The notes beneath the pieces were generated by a model. The model was not told the DNA's origin. It made no database searches and saw only the letters and a list, made by a program, of their open reading frames with translations. From Bradyrhizobium zhanjiangense (lineage in GTDB: Bacteria; Pseudomonadota; Alphaproteobacteria; Rhizobiales; Xanthobacteraceae), in assembly GCF_004114935.1 (NCBI RefSeq), contig NZ_CP022221.1:1302001-1366000 (forward strand): a stretch of 64,000 nt of DNA, written 5' to 3'. The translations under genes and the position numbers were made by a program. Positions 26,109-34,920 of this stretch are shown one piece after another. Each line of letters opens with the position of its first letter. Positions within the stretch are counted from its first letter, which is position 1.

Positions 26109-27623
26109 TCAACTGTGGTTTGCCCAATAAGGATCGCGCAGCTTGCGCTTGAAGATCTTTCCGGTCGCCTCACGGGGCAACGCGTCCAGGAATTGGACCT
26201 CCTTCGGCACCTTGAAGTTGGCCAATCGCTCGCGCAGAAAAGCCCGCACGCCCGCGGCCGTGAGCTGCGCACCGGACTCCGGCTCGACGCAGGCGCACAG
26301 CCGCTCGCCAAATTCGGCGTCGGGAATGCCGAACACGGCGCAGTCGCGCACCCCTCGCATTGCGATCAGCACGCTCTCGATCTCGGCGGGATAGATGTTG
26401 ACGCCGCCCGAGATCACCATGTCGCGCTTGCGGTCGCACAGGAACAGATAGCCGTCTTCGTCGAGATAGCCGACGTCGCCGACGCTGACGAGGCCGTCGC
26501 GTCCGGCTTCGGCGCGGGCCTGCGCCTTGCCGTGATAGTCGAAGTCCGGCACCGCCGTTTGGCGCATGTAGATCTCGCCGACCTCATTGACGTCGCAAAG
26601 GCTGCCGTCATCGCGAAAAATCTTGACGATGCCGCCTTCAATGGCGCGGCCCACCGTGCCGGGCTTTTTCAGCGCCTCCTCGGCCGAGTGCCAGACCGGG
26701 ATGCCCGTCTCGGTCGAGCCGAAATATTCGTTGATGACCGGTCCCCACCAATCGATCATGGCGCGCTTGACCTCGGGCGGGCAGGGCGCGGCGCCATGCA
26801 CGACGAAGCGCAGCGACGACAGGTCGTAGTGCTGCCTGACGGCTTCGGACAGGCGCAACAGGCGGACGAACATGGTCGGCACCATGTGGATATGCGTCAC
26901 ACGGTGGCGCTCGATCAGCGCCAGCAACTCCTCGGCGTCGAACCGCGCCTGGAGCACGATGGTGCAGCCGTTGCGGAAGGCCATCATGCCGTAGGAATGC
27001 GGCGCCGAGTGATACATCGGGCCGTTGATCAGCACGACCTGGTCCTCGCGCGGCTTGATGCCGTAGGCGATCGCGCCGACGCGCTCGGAGGCGGCCGCCT
27101 GTTCCGGCTGCATCGGCATGCGCCGCACGCCCTTCGGCATGCCCGTGGTCCCCGACGTGTAGATCATCGCCGCGGCACGGCGCGGCGGCTCCTGCATTTC
27201 CGGATGGCTGTCCCGCCAGCCGTCCCAATCGGTCAGTCCGGCCGGGACCTCGGTCAGCTCATGGGAAATGGCGAAGGTCGTCGCCAGCTCGGGCGGTGTC
27301 GCGACGACGAGCAGGCGGACGTCCTCGGGCAAGCCGGCGCGGATCTGCGGCAGCAGGTCGGCGTGGCAGACCAGGATCTTCGCACCGCTATCCGTCAGGA
27401 TATAGCGGACCTCCTCGGCTTTCAGGTGCCAGTTGATCGGTACCACGGGGCTGCCGAGCGCGGCCGAAGCCGCGACCACCTCGAACAGAGCGAAATCGTT
27501 ACGCAGCATCATGGCGACCGGCGTGCCTTCGGCAAGGCCGAGGGCGCGAAGCCCGCTCGCCGCGTGTCTGATGCGCGCCTGGATCTCGTCGTTGCCGATC
27601 TGGCGCTCACCGCTGATGATCAT
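26109..27623 (-). CDS. AMP-forming acyl-CoA synthetase
   Basis: 504 residues, ANL superfamily. Phosphate-binding loop YTSGTTGMPKG (about 154-164), the aromatic/gate segment MYHSAPHSYG, the A5 motif NEYFGSTETG (about 286-295), the A7 Asp in VGDVGYLDEDGYL, the hinge CDRKRDMVISGGVNIYPAEIE region, and the catalytic Lys in ATGKIFKRKL near the end. It activates a carboxylic acid to its CoA ester via the acyl-adenylate. The neighbours (branched-chain-type binding protein, nitronate monooxygenase, LysR) suggest a catabolic pathway; the acid substrate is not evident. Ribosome site GAGG before ATG 27623. Confidence 0.92.
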   Translation of the reverse strand: MIISGERQIGNDEIQARIRHAASGLRALGLAEGTPVAMMLRNDFALFEVVAASAALGSPVVPINWHLKAEEVRYILTDSGAKILVCHADLLPQIRAGLPEDVRLLVVATPPELATTFAISHELTEVPAGLTDWDGWRDSHPEMQEPPRRAAAMIYTSGTTGMPKGVRRMPMQPEQAAASERVGAIAYGIKPREDQVVLINGPMYHSAPHSYGMMAFRNGCTIVLQARFDAEELLALIERHRVTHIHMVPTMFVRLLRLSEAVRQHYDLSSLRFVVHGAAPCPPEVKRAMIDWWGPVINEYFGSTETGIPVWHSAEEALKKPGTVGRAIEGGIVKIFRDDGSLCDVNEVGEIYMRQTAVPDFDYHGKAQARAEAGRDGLVSVGDVGYLDEDGYLFLCDRKRDMVISGGVNIYPAEIESVLIAMRGVRDCAVFGIPDAEFGERLCACVEPESGAQLTAAGVRAFLRERLANFKVPKEVQFLDALPREATGKIFKRKLRDPYWANHS

Positions 27624-27638
27624 TGTGTGTCCTCGAGT

Positions 27639-28823
27639 CTAGCGATCGTCCAGCACGTCACCGAACCCTACCCAGCTCTTGCCATTGAAGCGCCGGAGCT
27701 GAAGCTGCTGGAACGGCAGGTAGTCGTCGGGGCCGGTGGTGACGGACATGCCCGGCAGCAGCAGCGGCAGCTTCACCTCCTTCAGCGAGGCCGCCTGGCG
27801 CATGATGTTGTCGCGGCTTAAATCATCCTTGCACGCCTTCAGCACGGTCATCAGCAGCGTCGCATAGTGGTAGCCGGCTGCGTAGTTGGAATTGGAGAGA
27901 TCCGCGTTCGGCATGTATTGCTTCATGAAGGAGAAATATTCCTTCACGCCGGGATCGCTGGCCCATTGCGGGTCCATCGTGTCTTTCTGGTTGCTCGACG
28001 AGATCAGGCCGACGGCGTTGTCGAGCCCGGCGGGCTCCAGGAACGAGATCGACGAGGCTGAGGTCGGCACGAAGAACAGCTCGGGCTTCCAGCCGATCTC
28101 AGCCACGCCCTTGATCATCTGCGAGGTGAACTTGCCGAGCACGACGCCGAACAGCACGTCGGCGCCCGACGCCTTCAGGGTCGAGAGCTGCGAGCTGATC
28201 GTCGGCGCGCTGGTCTCATAGGTCTGCTCCGCAACGATCATGCTGGCGGCCTTGGCGCCGAGCGCGCGTTTGAAGCCCGCGACATAGTCGCGGCCGAAAT
28301 CGTCGTTCTGGGACAGGATGGCGATCTTGGCGTCGGGCTTGGTCCGCAGCACGTGCTTGGCATAGACCACGCCCTCGGACTCGTAGGCGGCCATGCCGGG
28401 CATGGTCCACGGATATTTCTGCGGATCGGCCCATTTCGTCGCGCCCGAGAGCACGAACAGCTGCGGGACTTTCTTGCCGTTGAGATAGCGCTGCACGGCG
28501 CTGTTGGTGGCGGTGCCGAGCGAGCCGAACATCATCAGCACTTCGTCCTGTTCCACCAGCTTGCGGGTCTGCTCGACTGTTTTCGGCGGCGAGTAGGCGT
28601 CGTCCAGCGTGATGAACGTGACCTTGCGGCCGTTGATGCCGCCCTCGGCATTGACCTTCTCGAAGAAGGCCTCCTGCGTCCGCCCGATCGCGCCGAAGCC
28701 GGAGGCCGGACCGCTATAGGGCAGGGTTTGTCCGATGCGGATCTCGCCGTTGCCTTCGGCATGGGCGCCGCCGCTGGCGAGCGCCAGCAGGGACAGGCCG
28801 ATCAGTGCGGCTGCCAGCTTCAT
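27639..28823 (-). CDS. branched-chain amino-acid-type ABC substrate-binding protein
   Basis: 394 residues, Peripla_BP_6/LivJ class. A signal peptide occupies residues 1-22 (ALIGLSLLALASGGAHAEG). The binding core starts with IRIGQTLPYSGPASGFG, and the hinge regions include ILSQNDDFGRDYVAGF near 170. The permease and ATPase genes of a LivHMGF system are not adjacent, so it must use transporter parts encoded elsewhere. It is placed 15 bases before the acyl-CoA synthetase and 36 bases after the nitronate monooxygenase, in one leftward unit. Ribosome site GGGAGG. Ligand unknown. Confidence 0.9.
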   Translation of the reverse strand: MKLAAALIGLSLLALASGGAHAEGNGEIRIGQTLPYSGPASGFGAIGRTQEAFFEKVNAEGGINGRKVTFITLDDAYSPPKTVEQTRKLVEQDEVLMMFGSLGTATNSAVQRYLNGKKVPQLFVLSGATKWADPQKYPWTMPGMAAYESEGVVYAKHVLRTKPDAKIAILSQNDDFGRDYVAGFKRALGAKAASMIVAEQTYETSAPTISSQLSTLKASGADVLFGVVLGKFTSQMIKGVAEIGWKPELFFVPTSASSISFLEPAGLDNAVGLISSSNQKDTMDPQWASDPGVKEYFSFMKQYMPNADLSNSNYAAGYHYATLLMTVLKACKDDLSRDNIMRQAASLKEVKLPLLLPGMSVTTGPDDYLPFQQLQLRRFNGKSWVGFGDVLDDR

Positions 28824-28859
28824 GATGTCCTCCCGCTCTTTCTTGCCCGGTCCGAGACG

Positions 28860-29834
28860 TCAGGCGCTCACACGCATCAGGAAATCCTGGCGGGCCTGAT
28901 CGAATTCACTCTTCATGCGGTCGACGAGCTCCGCGACGGGAGGGACATCGGTGATCTGTCCGATGCCCTGGCCCGATCCCCAGATGTCGCGCCACGCTTT
29001 CGATTTCATGTTGCCGCCGGAGCCAAAGTTCATCTTCGATTTGTCGGCGACCGGGAGATTGTCCGGGTCGAGCCCGGCGGCAGCGATCGAAGGGCCGAGA
29101 TAGTTGCCGTGCACGCCGGTGAACAGGTTGGTGTAGACGATGTCGTGCGCGGCGTGCTGCGTCAGCGCCGACTTGTAGGCTTCGTCGGCATTGGCTTCCC
29201 TCGTGGCGATGAAGCGCGTGCCCATATAGGCGAGGTCGGCGCCCAGCGTCAGCGCGGAGGCGATGCCAAAGCCGTCGCTGATCGCGCCCGACAACAGAAT
29301 CGCGCCGTCGAACCATTGCTTGACCTCGCGCACCAGCGCGAAGGGCGACAGCGTGCCGGCATGTCCGCCGGCACCGGCGCAGACCAGGATCAGGCCGTCG
29401 ACGCCCTGCTCGGCGGCTTTGCGTGCATGCTTGACGTTGATGACGTCGTGGAACACCAGCCCGCCATAGGAGTGCGCGGCCTTGACGATCTCCGCCGGCG
29501 GCCGCAGCGAGGTGATGATGATGGGCGCCTTGTGCTTGACGCAGGTCTCCATGTCCTTCATCAGCCGGTCGTTGGAGGCATGGCAGATCTGGTTGACGGC
29601 GTAGGGCGCGACCTTCTTGCCGGGATTGCGCGATCTGTATTCGCCGAGCTCGTCCTCGATCCGGCTCAGCCACTCGTCGAGCTGCTCGGCCGGACGGGCA
29701 TTGAGCGCGGGAAACGAGCCGACGACGCCTGCCTTGCATTGGGCGATCACCAGCTCCGGGCCGGAGACGATGAAGAGGGGCGAGCCGACGACGGGCAGCT
29801 CGAGCGAATCCTTCAAGAGAGTGGGCAGCGCCAT
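28860..29834 (-). CDS. nitronate monooxygenase / 2-nitropropane dioxygenase family
   Basis: 324 residues, FMN-dependent TIM barrel. Features: substrate-side His in ICHASNDRL (about 87-95), GLILVCAGAGGHAG (the glycine-rich FMN phosphate loop and the catalytic His, about 149-162), LLSGAISDG and LGADLAYMGTRFIAT (about 196-210). Enzymes of this family oxidise alkyl nitronates; many paralogues are actually of unknown substrate. Two adjacent ATG codons (29837 and 29834) follow AGGAGG; the second has better spacing. First gene of a leftward operon, opposite a LysR gene. Confidence 0.88.
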   Translation of the reverse strand: MALPTLLKDSLELPVVGSPLFIVSGPELVIAQCKAGVVGSFPALNARPAEQLDEWLSRIEDELGEYRSRNPGKKVAPYAVNQICHASNDRLMKDMETCVKHKAPIIITSLRPPAEIVKAAHSYGGLVFHDVINVKHARKAAEQGVDGLILVCAGAGGHAGTLSPFALVREVKQWFDGAILLSGAISDGFGIASALTLGADLAYMGTRFIATREANADEAYKSALTQHAAHDIVYTNLFTGVHGNYLGPSIAAAGLDPDNLPVADKSKMNFGSGGNMKSKAWRDIWGSGQGIGQITDVPPVAELVDRMKSEFDQARQDFLMRVSA

Positions 29835-29942
29835 CATGTCCTCCTGAAACGCGGCACCGCCGGCGGGCGGATGACGAGGCGTTTCCATGTTGATTGTGCC
29901 TGGGCGGATTGGCGCCCGTGTTGCAGATTTGATCCCATTATA

Positions 29943-29989
29943 AGGTTGGACGGCGCGGCCCGGCCGTTCAATAATGAACGGACAACCTT
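29943..29989. promoter_or_regulatory. nested inverted repeats in the NMO-LysR divergent gap
   Basis: CCGTTCA (29964-29970), ATAA, TGAACGG (29975-29981) is a perfect palindrome enclosed by a second pair, AAGGTTG (29943-29949) and CAACCTT (29983-29989). It lies 23 bases before the LysR start and about 106 bases before the nitronate monooxygenase start. TTCA-N4-TGAA is consistent with a LysR-type operator, so this is the likely binding site of the LysR protein. Confidence 0.7.
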
Positions 29990-30011
29990 TTAGATTTGAA
30001 CAAGGCTGCCG

Positions 30012-30899
30012 ATGGACTGGGACCTTTGCAAGACCTTCGTTGCGGTCGCCGATACCGGCAGCTTCACCGCCGCCGCCCGCAGGCTGCACACCAGCCATCC
30101 AACCGTCAGCCGCAACATCGCGGCGCTGGAAGCCCAGCTCGGCACGCGGCTGGTGGCGCGCGCCGCCGACGGCCTGGCGCTGACCGCGGATGGAAGGACG
30201 TTGCGCGAGCACGCCGAGGCGATGGCAGCTGCGGCGCTACGGGCCGAGACCGCGGTTGCGGCGAAGGGACACAAGGCGCGCGGTATCGTCAAGCTATCGA
30301 TCGGCGCGACGCTGGCCTCGCATTGGCTGATGCCGCGCTTGCCTGCCTTCCTGCGTGCGCACGACCATATCCAGCTCGAGATCATCACCCATCCGTTTCC
30401 GGCAAGCGTGCGCCGGCGTGAGGCGGACGTGGTATTGCGGCCTGTCGACAGCGGCGAGGAAAACCTGGTTGGCCGCAAGATCGGCCGTCTCGGCACGGGA
30501 TTCTATGCCTCCCGCGATTATGCCGCCGGGCGGTCACTGCCTGAACGGCGCGGCGAGTGGAAGGAGCACAGCGTCATCGGCTTCGCCGACCAGACGTCCA
30601 ATGCGCAGCTTGCGCGCTGGAGCGACGTCGTCACGCGGCAGGCGAGGGTGGTGATGCGCTGCTCCTCCCAGGGGGACATGCTGGCGGCGGTCCGCGCCGG
30701 GATCGGAATCTCGGCACTGTCGTGCTTCGTCGCCGAAGCCTATTCCGATCTCGTGCGCGTCGCCCCGCAGAAGCTCGCCAGCGTCGCGGATCTGTGGCTG
30801 CTGGCCCATCCCGACCTTGTCGAGCTGCCGGCGGTGCGCGCCGTGGTCGATTTCGTCGCCGAATGCGCCCGGGCCGACCGCGCGCGGCTGCGGGGCTAG
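30012..30899 (+). CDS. LysR-family transcriptional regulator
   Basis: 295 residues. N-terminal winged helix-turn-helix (residues 1-60, with TFVAVADTGSFTAAARRL, HTSHPTVSRNIAALE) and a C-terminal effector-binding domain (about 88-290). The sequence is of the VapI/GcvA-like group acting on single divergent operons. It stands back to back with the nitronate monooxygenase-LivJ-acyl-CoA synthetase unit and should regulate it, with the inverted repeats in the gap as binding site. Its 3' end overlaps the convergent glycosylase gene by 4 bases. Confidence 0.9.
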   Translation: MDWDLCKTFVAVADTGSFTAAARRLHTSHPTVSRNIAALEAQLGTRLVARAADGLALTADGRTLREHAEAMAAAALRAETAVAAKGHKARGIVKLSIGATLASHWLMPRLPAFLRAHDHIQLEIITHPFPASVRRREADVVLRPVDSGEENLVGRKIGRLGTGFYASRDYAAGRSLPERRGEWKEHSVIGFADQTSNAQLARWSDVVTRQARVVMRCSSQGDMLAAVRAGIGISALSCFVAEAYSDLVRVAPQKLASVADLWLLAHPDLVELPAVRAVVDFVAECARADRARLRG

Positions 30900-31549
30900 C
30901 CCGCCCCCGCGAGCACGCCCTCGCGCTTCTTCACCGCGCGATAGTAGCTCCACCACAGATGCGCCGCCGCGCCGCGCAGCGGACGCCAGGGCTCGGCGAG
31001 CGGCGCCATCTGCTTCTCCGTCGGCCGCGCCTTGAGGCCGAGACCAAGCTTGATCCCCTCCTGCACGGCGAGGTCGCCCGCCGGCCAGGCGTCGCCATGA
31101 CCCAGGCAAAACAGCAGATAGACGTCGGCCGTCCAGGGGCCGATGCCGGGCAGCGAGATCAGCGTGTGATGCGCGGCGTCGGCATCCTCTTCGGCGAGAA
31201 CCTCGAGGTTCAGCCGTTGCGCCGTGATCTCGCGCGCAAGGTGTTTCAGCGTCTTGATCTTGGCGGCGGACAGGCCGAGCCGCCCCAGCCGGTCGGTGCG
31301 GGCGCGGCGGACAGCCTCGTGGTCGAACGGATCGAGGGCGGCGGCCAGCCCCCCCCAGATCGCCGCCGCGCTCGCCGTCGAGAGCTGCTGCCCGCACACG
31401 ATATGGGCGAGCCCCGCAAAACCCGGCTCGCGCCGCCGCAAGGCCGGCATGCCGGCGATTTCCAGCACGGGCTTGAGGCGCGGGTCGCGCTTGATCAGCG
31501 CATGGACGGCCTCTTCGAGATCGGATTGGGATTCGAGGTGGATGGTCAT
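30896..31549 (-). CDS. DNA-3-methyladenine glycosylase II (AlkA/HhH-GPD family)
   Basis: 217 residues. Helix-hairpin-helix LPGIGPWTADVYLLF (about 131-145) followed by the catalytic Asp in AGDLAVQEG (about 155-163), the usual HhH-GPD signature. It excises alkylated bases such as 3-methyladenine. There is no N-terminal Ada-like domain, and the four-Cys iron-sulfur motif of Nth/MutY is absent, as expected for AlkA/MAG types. Monocistronic, convergent with the LysR gene. Confidence 0.9.
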   Translation of the reverse strand: MTIHLESQSDLEEAVHALIKRDPRLKPVLEIAGMPALRRREPGFAGLAHIVCGQQLSTASAAAIWGGLAAALDPFDHEAVRRARTDRLGRLGLSAAKIKTLKHLAREITAQRLNLEVLAEEDADAAHHTLISLPGIGPWTADVYLLFCLGHGDAWPAGDLAVQEGIKLGLGLKARPTEKQMAPLAEPWRPLRGAAAHLWWSYYRAVKKREGVLAGAG

Positions 31550-31562
31550 TGCTTGCTCAACT

Positions 31563-31712
31563 CGTCATGCGCGGGCTTGCCGTCTCTGCTAAAGCTACGC
31601 TGGCCCAATACCGTAAAGCCCGCCGAAGCCTTCGGCGTAGGCGGGACCCGCGCATCCATCTCCTAACGAGAGTCCTGGAAGATGGATTGCCGGGTCAAGC
31701 CCGGCAATGACG
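31563..31712. repeat. inverted repeat of the GTCATGCGCGGGCTTG type with inserted centre
   Basis: The left part, CGTCATGCGCGGGCTTG, pairs with the right part, which contains CGGGACCCGCGCATCCATC and TTGCCGGGTCAAGCCCGGCAATGACG. The centre (AAGCTACGCTGGCCC...GCCTTCGGCGTAGGC) differs from the arms and looks like a nested short repeat. Another Bradyrhizobium-type intergenic palindrome, here in the 180-base gap before gluQRS. Confidence 0.7.
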
Positions 31713-31728
31713 AATACACCGAGAACTC

Positions 31729-32598
31729 ATGCCACCCGTTTTCCGATTTGCCCCAAGCCCGAACGGCTTCCTGCATCTCGGCCACGCCTATTCCGCGCTG
31801 CTGAACTTCGAACGTGCACGCGAGACCGGCGGGCGGCTGTTGCTGCGGATCGAGGACATCGACGCGACGCGCTGCCGGCCGGACTATGAGACGGCGATCT
31901 ACGAGGATCTCGCCTGGCTCGGAATCTCCTGGGAGACACCGGCGCGGCGACAGTCCGAGCATCTTGCCGACTATCGCGCCGCGCTGGACAAGCTCTCTGC
32001 GCTCGGTCTCGTCTATCCGGCCTTTGAAAGCCGCGCCGAGATCGCAAGGCTTATAGCCGCGCGCGAGGTGGATGGGCCGTGGCCGCGCGATCCCGACGGC
32101 GCGCCACTTTATCCCGGCGACGCCAAGTCGCTGTCGGCCGGCGAGCGCGAGCGGCTGATGACATCCGGCGCGCCTTACGCGCTGCGGCTCGACATGGCGG
32201 CTGCCTGTCGGCGCGTCGCCGGCCTAACTTGGAACGAACTCGGCGCGGGGCCGGATGGCGAGCGCGGCATCGTGTCGGCGCGACCGGAAGCCTGGGGCGA
32301 CGTGATACTCGCCCGCAAGGAGACGCCGACCAGCTATCATCTGTCCGTGGTGGTCGACGACGCCCACCAGGGCGTCAGCGAGATCGTGCGGGGCCAGGAC
32401 CTGTTTCACGCCACATCGGTACACCGCCTGCTGCAGATCCTGCTTGGCCTGCCGGAACCGGCTTATCGCCACCACGCTCTGATCCGCGACGGCGAGGGGC
32501 GGAAGCTGTCGAAATCGAGCCGCTCGACCGGCCTGCGGGAATTGCGCGCCGCCGGTGCCACGCCGGCCGGCATCCGTCGATCGGTGGGATTAGGTTAA
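31729..32598 (+). CDS. gluQ: glutamyl-Q tRNA(Asp) synthetase
   Basis: 289 residues. It is a truncated glutamyl-tRNA synthetase: the HIGH-like signature FAPSPNGFLHLGHAYSALL (about 6-24), the KMSKS-like RKLSKSSRST (about 262-271), and no anticodon-binding domain. The family (YadB/GluQRS) attaches glutamate to queuosine at the wobble position of tRNA-Asp. Many GluQRS have a zinc-binding Cys cluster between the two signatures; I do not see it here (only one Cys near residue 168), so this is the zinc-free subgroup. The gene follows a repeat and precedes the hybrid kinase; the two are probably separate units. Confidence 0.9.
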   Translation: MPPVFRFAPSPNGFLHLGHAYSALLNFERARETGGRLLLRIEDIDATRCRPDYETAIYEDLAWLGISWETPARRQSEHLADYRAALDKLSALGLVYPAFESRAEIARLIAAREVDGPWPRDPDGAPLYPGDAKSLSAGERERLMTSGAPYALRLDMAAACRRVAGLTWNELGAGPDGERGIVSARPEAWGDVILARKETPTSYHLSVVVDDAHQGVSEIVRGQDLFHATSVHRLLQILLGLPEPAYRHHALIRDGEGRKLSKSSRSTGLRELRAAGATPAGIRRSVGLG

Positions 32599-32688
32599 GT
32601 TTCTCTGGGGGTTAGCCAAACGCCGCCGTGACTCCGGGTGTTCCGCCGTGCCATGCTTGCCCGAGAGCCCGGGGTTCGAAGGGGATCT

Positions 32689-33957
32689 ATGGCGGCGAAA
32701 ACGCGCCCAATGCGCACCACGCGAACGTCCAGGCGACCGCCTCGGAAGAGGTCCGGGGCGGCCGGCCGGTTGCGTAAGCGCAGCACCAAGGCGGTCGCGC
32801 CTGACGTGGTCCAGGCCGCGCTCGCCGCCTTTGCCCACGAGGTCCGCACCCCCCTGACCGGTATTCTGGCGATCAGTGACCTGCTCGCGACCTCCGATCT
32901 CGGCGAGCGGGAGCGGCGCTGGGCCGACACCATCAAGGCCGGCGCCGAACATCTGGCGAGCCTTGCGACGGTGTTTGTGGACGCTGCCCGGACAGGAAAG
33001 GGGGGAAGCACGCTGCGGCAGGACCTGTTCGACCTGCGGACGCTTGCCCGCAGCGCCGGCGATTCGCTGGCCGGCCGCGCCGCGGCCAAGGGTCTTCAGG
33101 CCCAGGTCGACATTTCCGAGAAGTTGCCGGGGCTGGTGGTCGGCGATCCCGTCCGCCTGCGCGCTGCGCTCGAGAACCTGATCGACAATGCCGTGAAATT
33201 CACCGATCAGGGCGGCGTGGCGCTTGCGGTGGCGCCCTGGCGTCCCGCCAAGGACGAGCGCAAAGGCAAAGCCAAGGATAAGGGCAGGGTCGGCATCGCC
33301 TTCGCGGTGTCCGACAGCGGCATCGGTCTTACCATGGCCGAGATCAAGCGGCTGTTCCGCCCATTCACCCAGGCCAATGTCACCATTGCATCGCGCTTCG
33401 GCGGCGCCGGTCTGGGTCTATCCTCGGTGAAGCAGCTCGCGCGCGCGATGGGCGGCGACATCACGGTCGCTCCGCGCCGCGGCGGCGGCGCCACGTTCAC
33501 GCTGACGGTATCGCTGGATGCGGCGGGATCGGGCAAATCGCGCAAAGGAAAGAACGGTAGCGAGCCCGAGGCGGTGACCGCCCTCCGCGTGCTTAGCGTC
33601 GAGGACAATCCGTTCGGCCGCGTGGTGCTCAACACCATTTTGACCGAGCTCGGCCATCATGCCGAGTTCATCGGTCGCGGCGAGGATGCGGTCGGTCGGC
33701 TCGCGCAAGGAGCGTTCGACGCGGTGCTGATGGACATGGTGCTACCGGGTATCGACGGCGTCGAGGCCATCAGGCGGATCCGCACGCTGCCGACGCCGCT
33801 GGCTCAGATCCCCATCATCGGCGTTTCCGGTCGCGGCGAGGACGAGGCGGCCTCGCGCGAGGCCGGTGCCGACGCCTTCCTGGTCAAGCCTGTGTCTCCG
33901 CGGGCTTTAGCGACTGCGCTGCTTGAAGCGACACGCCGTGAGGCAGCCGCGACTTGA
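32689..33957 (+). CDS. cytosolic hybrid histidine kinase with C-terminal receiver
   Basis: 422 residues, no membrane helix and no recognised sensor domain. Residues 1-35 are Arg/Lys/Thr-rich and disordered. HisKA has phosphoacceptor His50 in AHEVRTPLTG; HATPase_c has N-box ENLIDNAVKF (about 162-171) and G-boxes DSGIGLT and FGGAGLGLS; the receiver (about 298-420) has Asp349 in LMDMVLPG and Lys400 in LVKPVS. Such kinases lacking sensors get their input from partner proteins. ATG 32689 is chosen because GAAGGGG precedes it; an upstream in-frame start at 32638 is possible. The 3' end overlaps the convergent YihY gene by 74 bases. Confidence 0.88.
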   Translation: MAAKTRPMRTTRTSRRPPRKRSGAAGRLRKRSTKAVAPDVVQAALAAFAHEVRTPLTGILAISDLLATSDLGERERRWADTIKAGAEHLASLATVFVDAARTGKGGSTLRQDLFDLRTLARSAGDSLAGRAAAKGLQAQVDISEKLPGLVVGDPVRLRAALENLIDNAVKFTDQGGVALAVAPWRPAKDERKGKAKDKGRVGIAFAVSDSGIGLTMAEIKRLFRPFTQANVTIASRFGGAGLGLSSVKQLARAMGGDITVAPRRGGGATFTLTVSLDAAGSGKSRKGKNGSEPEAVTALRVLSVEDNPFGRVVLNTILTELGHHAEFIGRGEDAVGRLAQGAFDAVLMDMVLPGIDGVEAIRRIRTLPTPLAQIPIIGVSGRGEDEAASREAGADAFLVKPVSPRALATALLEATRREAAAT

Positions 33958-34777
33958 TGATCGCGGCATTGAGCTCGCCGCCGTACACGAAAATCGCGGC
34001 GATGAAATACAGAAACACCAGCGCGATGATGACCGAGGCCAGCCCCGCATACATCGTCACGTAATTGTTGGCGAAGCGCGCCAGGTATTGCCCGAAGACG
34101 ACACCGGAGACCAGCGACGCCACCACCGTGAAAACGATGCCCGGCATGATCTGGAGGAAGCTGCGGCGTCCCGCCGGCAGCCATGCGTGCAGGATGAACA
34201 GCGCCACCACCAGCGCGCTGATGGTGATGCCGTACCGCACCCAGGTGAGGATGCTTTCGTTGGACTCGACGAACAGCGGGATATGGCGTCGCGCCGCTTC
34301 GATCAGGAGCGGGCCGAGCACGATCAGGAACGCCATGGCAAGCGCAGTGAAAGCTGCGATCAACGTGTAGGCAATCGATTCCAGCCGCAGCCAGTACCAG
34401 CGGCGCATCTCCACCACGGCATAGGCGCGGTTGAGCGCGACGCGGAGTGCCTCGACGCCGTTGGAGGCGAAATAGACCGACAGCGCCGCGCCGATGGTCA
34501 GAATGCCGGTGCGGGTGGTGGTCAGCACGTCGTGGACCTCGCCGGAGATCGAATCGGCGACCTGCTTGGGCCAGACCTGGAGCATCAGGCCGGCGGCCTG
34601 ATCAGCGAGTTCCTTGGAGCCGAAGAAGCCGGCAAGCGAGGTCAGCACGATCAGGAACGGGAACAGCGCCATCAGCGTCGACAGGGCGATGTGGCTCGCG
34701 ATCGCCCAGCCGTCGTCAGCGAGGAACGTGTAGAACGCGTCCATCACGACGACGTAGATGTAGCGGATCGCTTTCAT
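33884..34777 (-). CDS. YihY/BrkB-family membrane protein
   Basis: 297 residues with six predicted helices of the YihY/virulence factor BrkB family (sometimes misnamed RNase BN). Family signposts are DDGWAIASHIALSTLMALFP (about 20-39), the segment FFGSKELADQAAGLM, LTTTRTGILTIGAALSVYFASNGVEALRVALNRAY (about 88-122, shown in parts) and the C-terminal YGGELNAAI helix. Function is unresolved; roles in envelope stability and serum resistance are reported for relatives. Its last 24 codons overlap the 3' end of the hybrid kinase on the other strand. Confidence 0.9.
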   Translation of the reverse strand: MKAIRYIYVVVMDAFYTFLADDGWAIASHIALSTLMALFPFLIVLTSLAGFFGSKELADQAAGLMLQVWPKQVADSISGEVHDVLTTTRTGILTIGAALSVYFASNGVEALRVALNRAYAVVEMRRWYWLRLESIAYTLIAAFTALAMAFLIVLGPLLIEAARRHIPLFVESNESILTWVRYGITISALVVALFILHAWLPAGRRSFLQIMPGIVFTVVASLVSGVVFGQYLARFANNYVTMYAGLASVIIALVFLYFIAAIFVYGGELNAAIIKSRLPHGVSLQAAQSLKPAETQA

Positions 34778-34920
34778 GCGCGACCTACACTGCTCTCTCT
34801 CCGCGCGCGGGGAGAGAGGTGGGGTAAACAGGCAATTGGCGCAAATCGGAAATCATTCCGCTACCATCTGATATTATTGGCCTAAAAGCCAGATCGCGCA
34901 GGCGATAGCCTGTCCCTCTC

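Noticed and set aside
26103..27821. 572-codon plus-strand frame
   Set aside because: Antisense to the acyl-CoA synthetase; composition is of shadow type.
28353..29993. 546-codon plus-strand frame
   Set aside because: Antisense to the LivJ-type protein and the nitronate monooxygenase; no start signal or domain.
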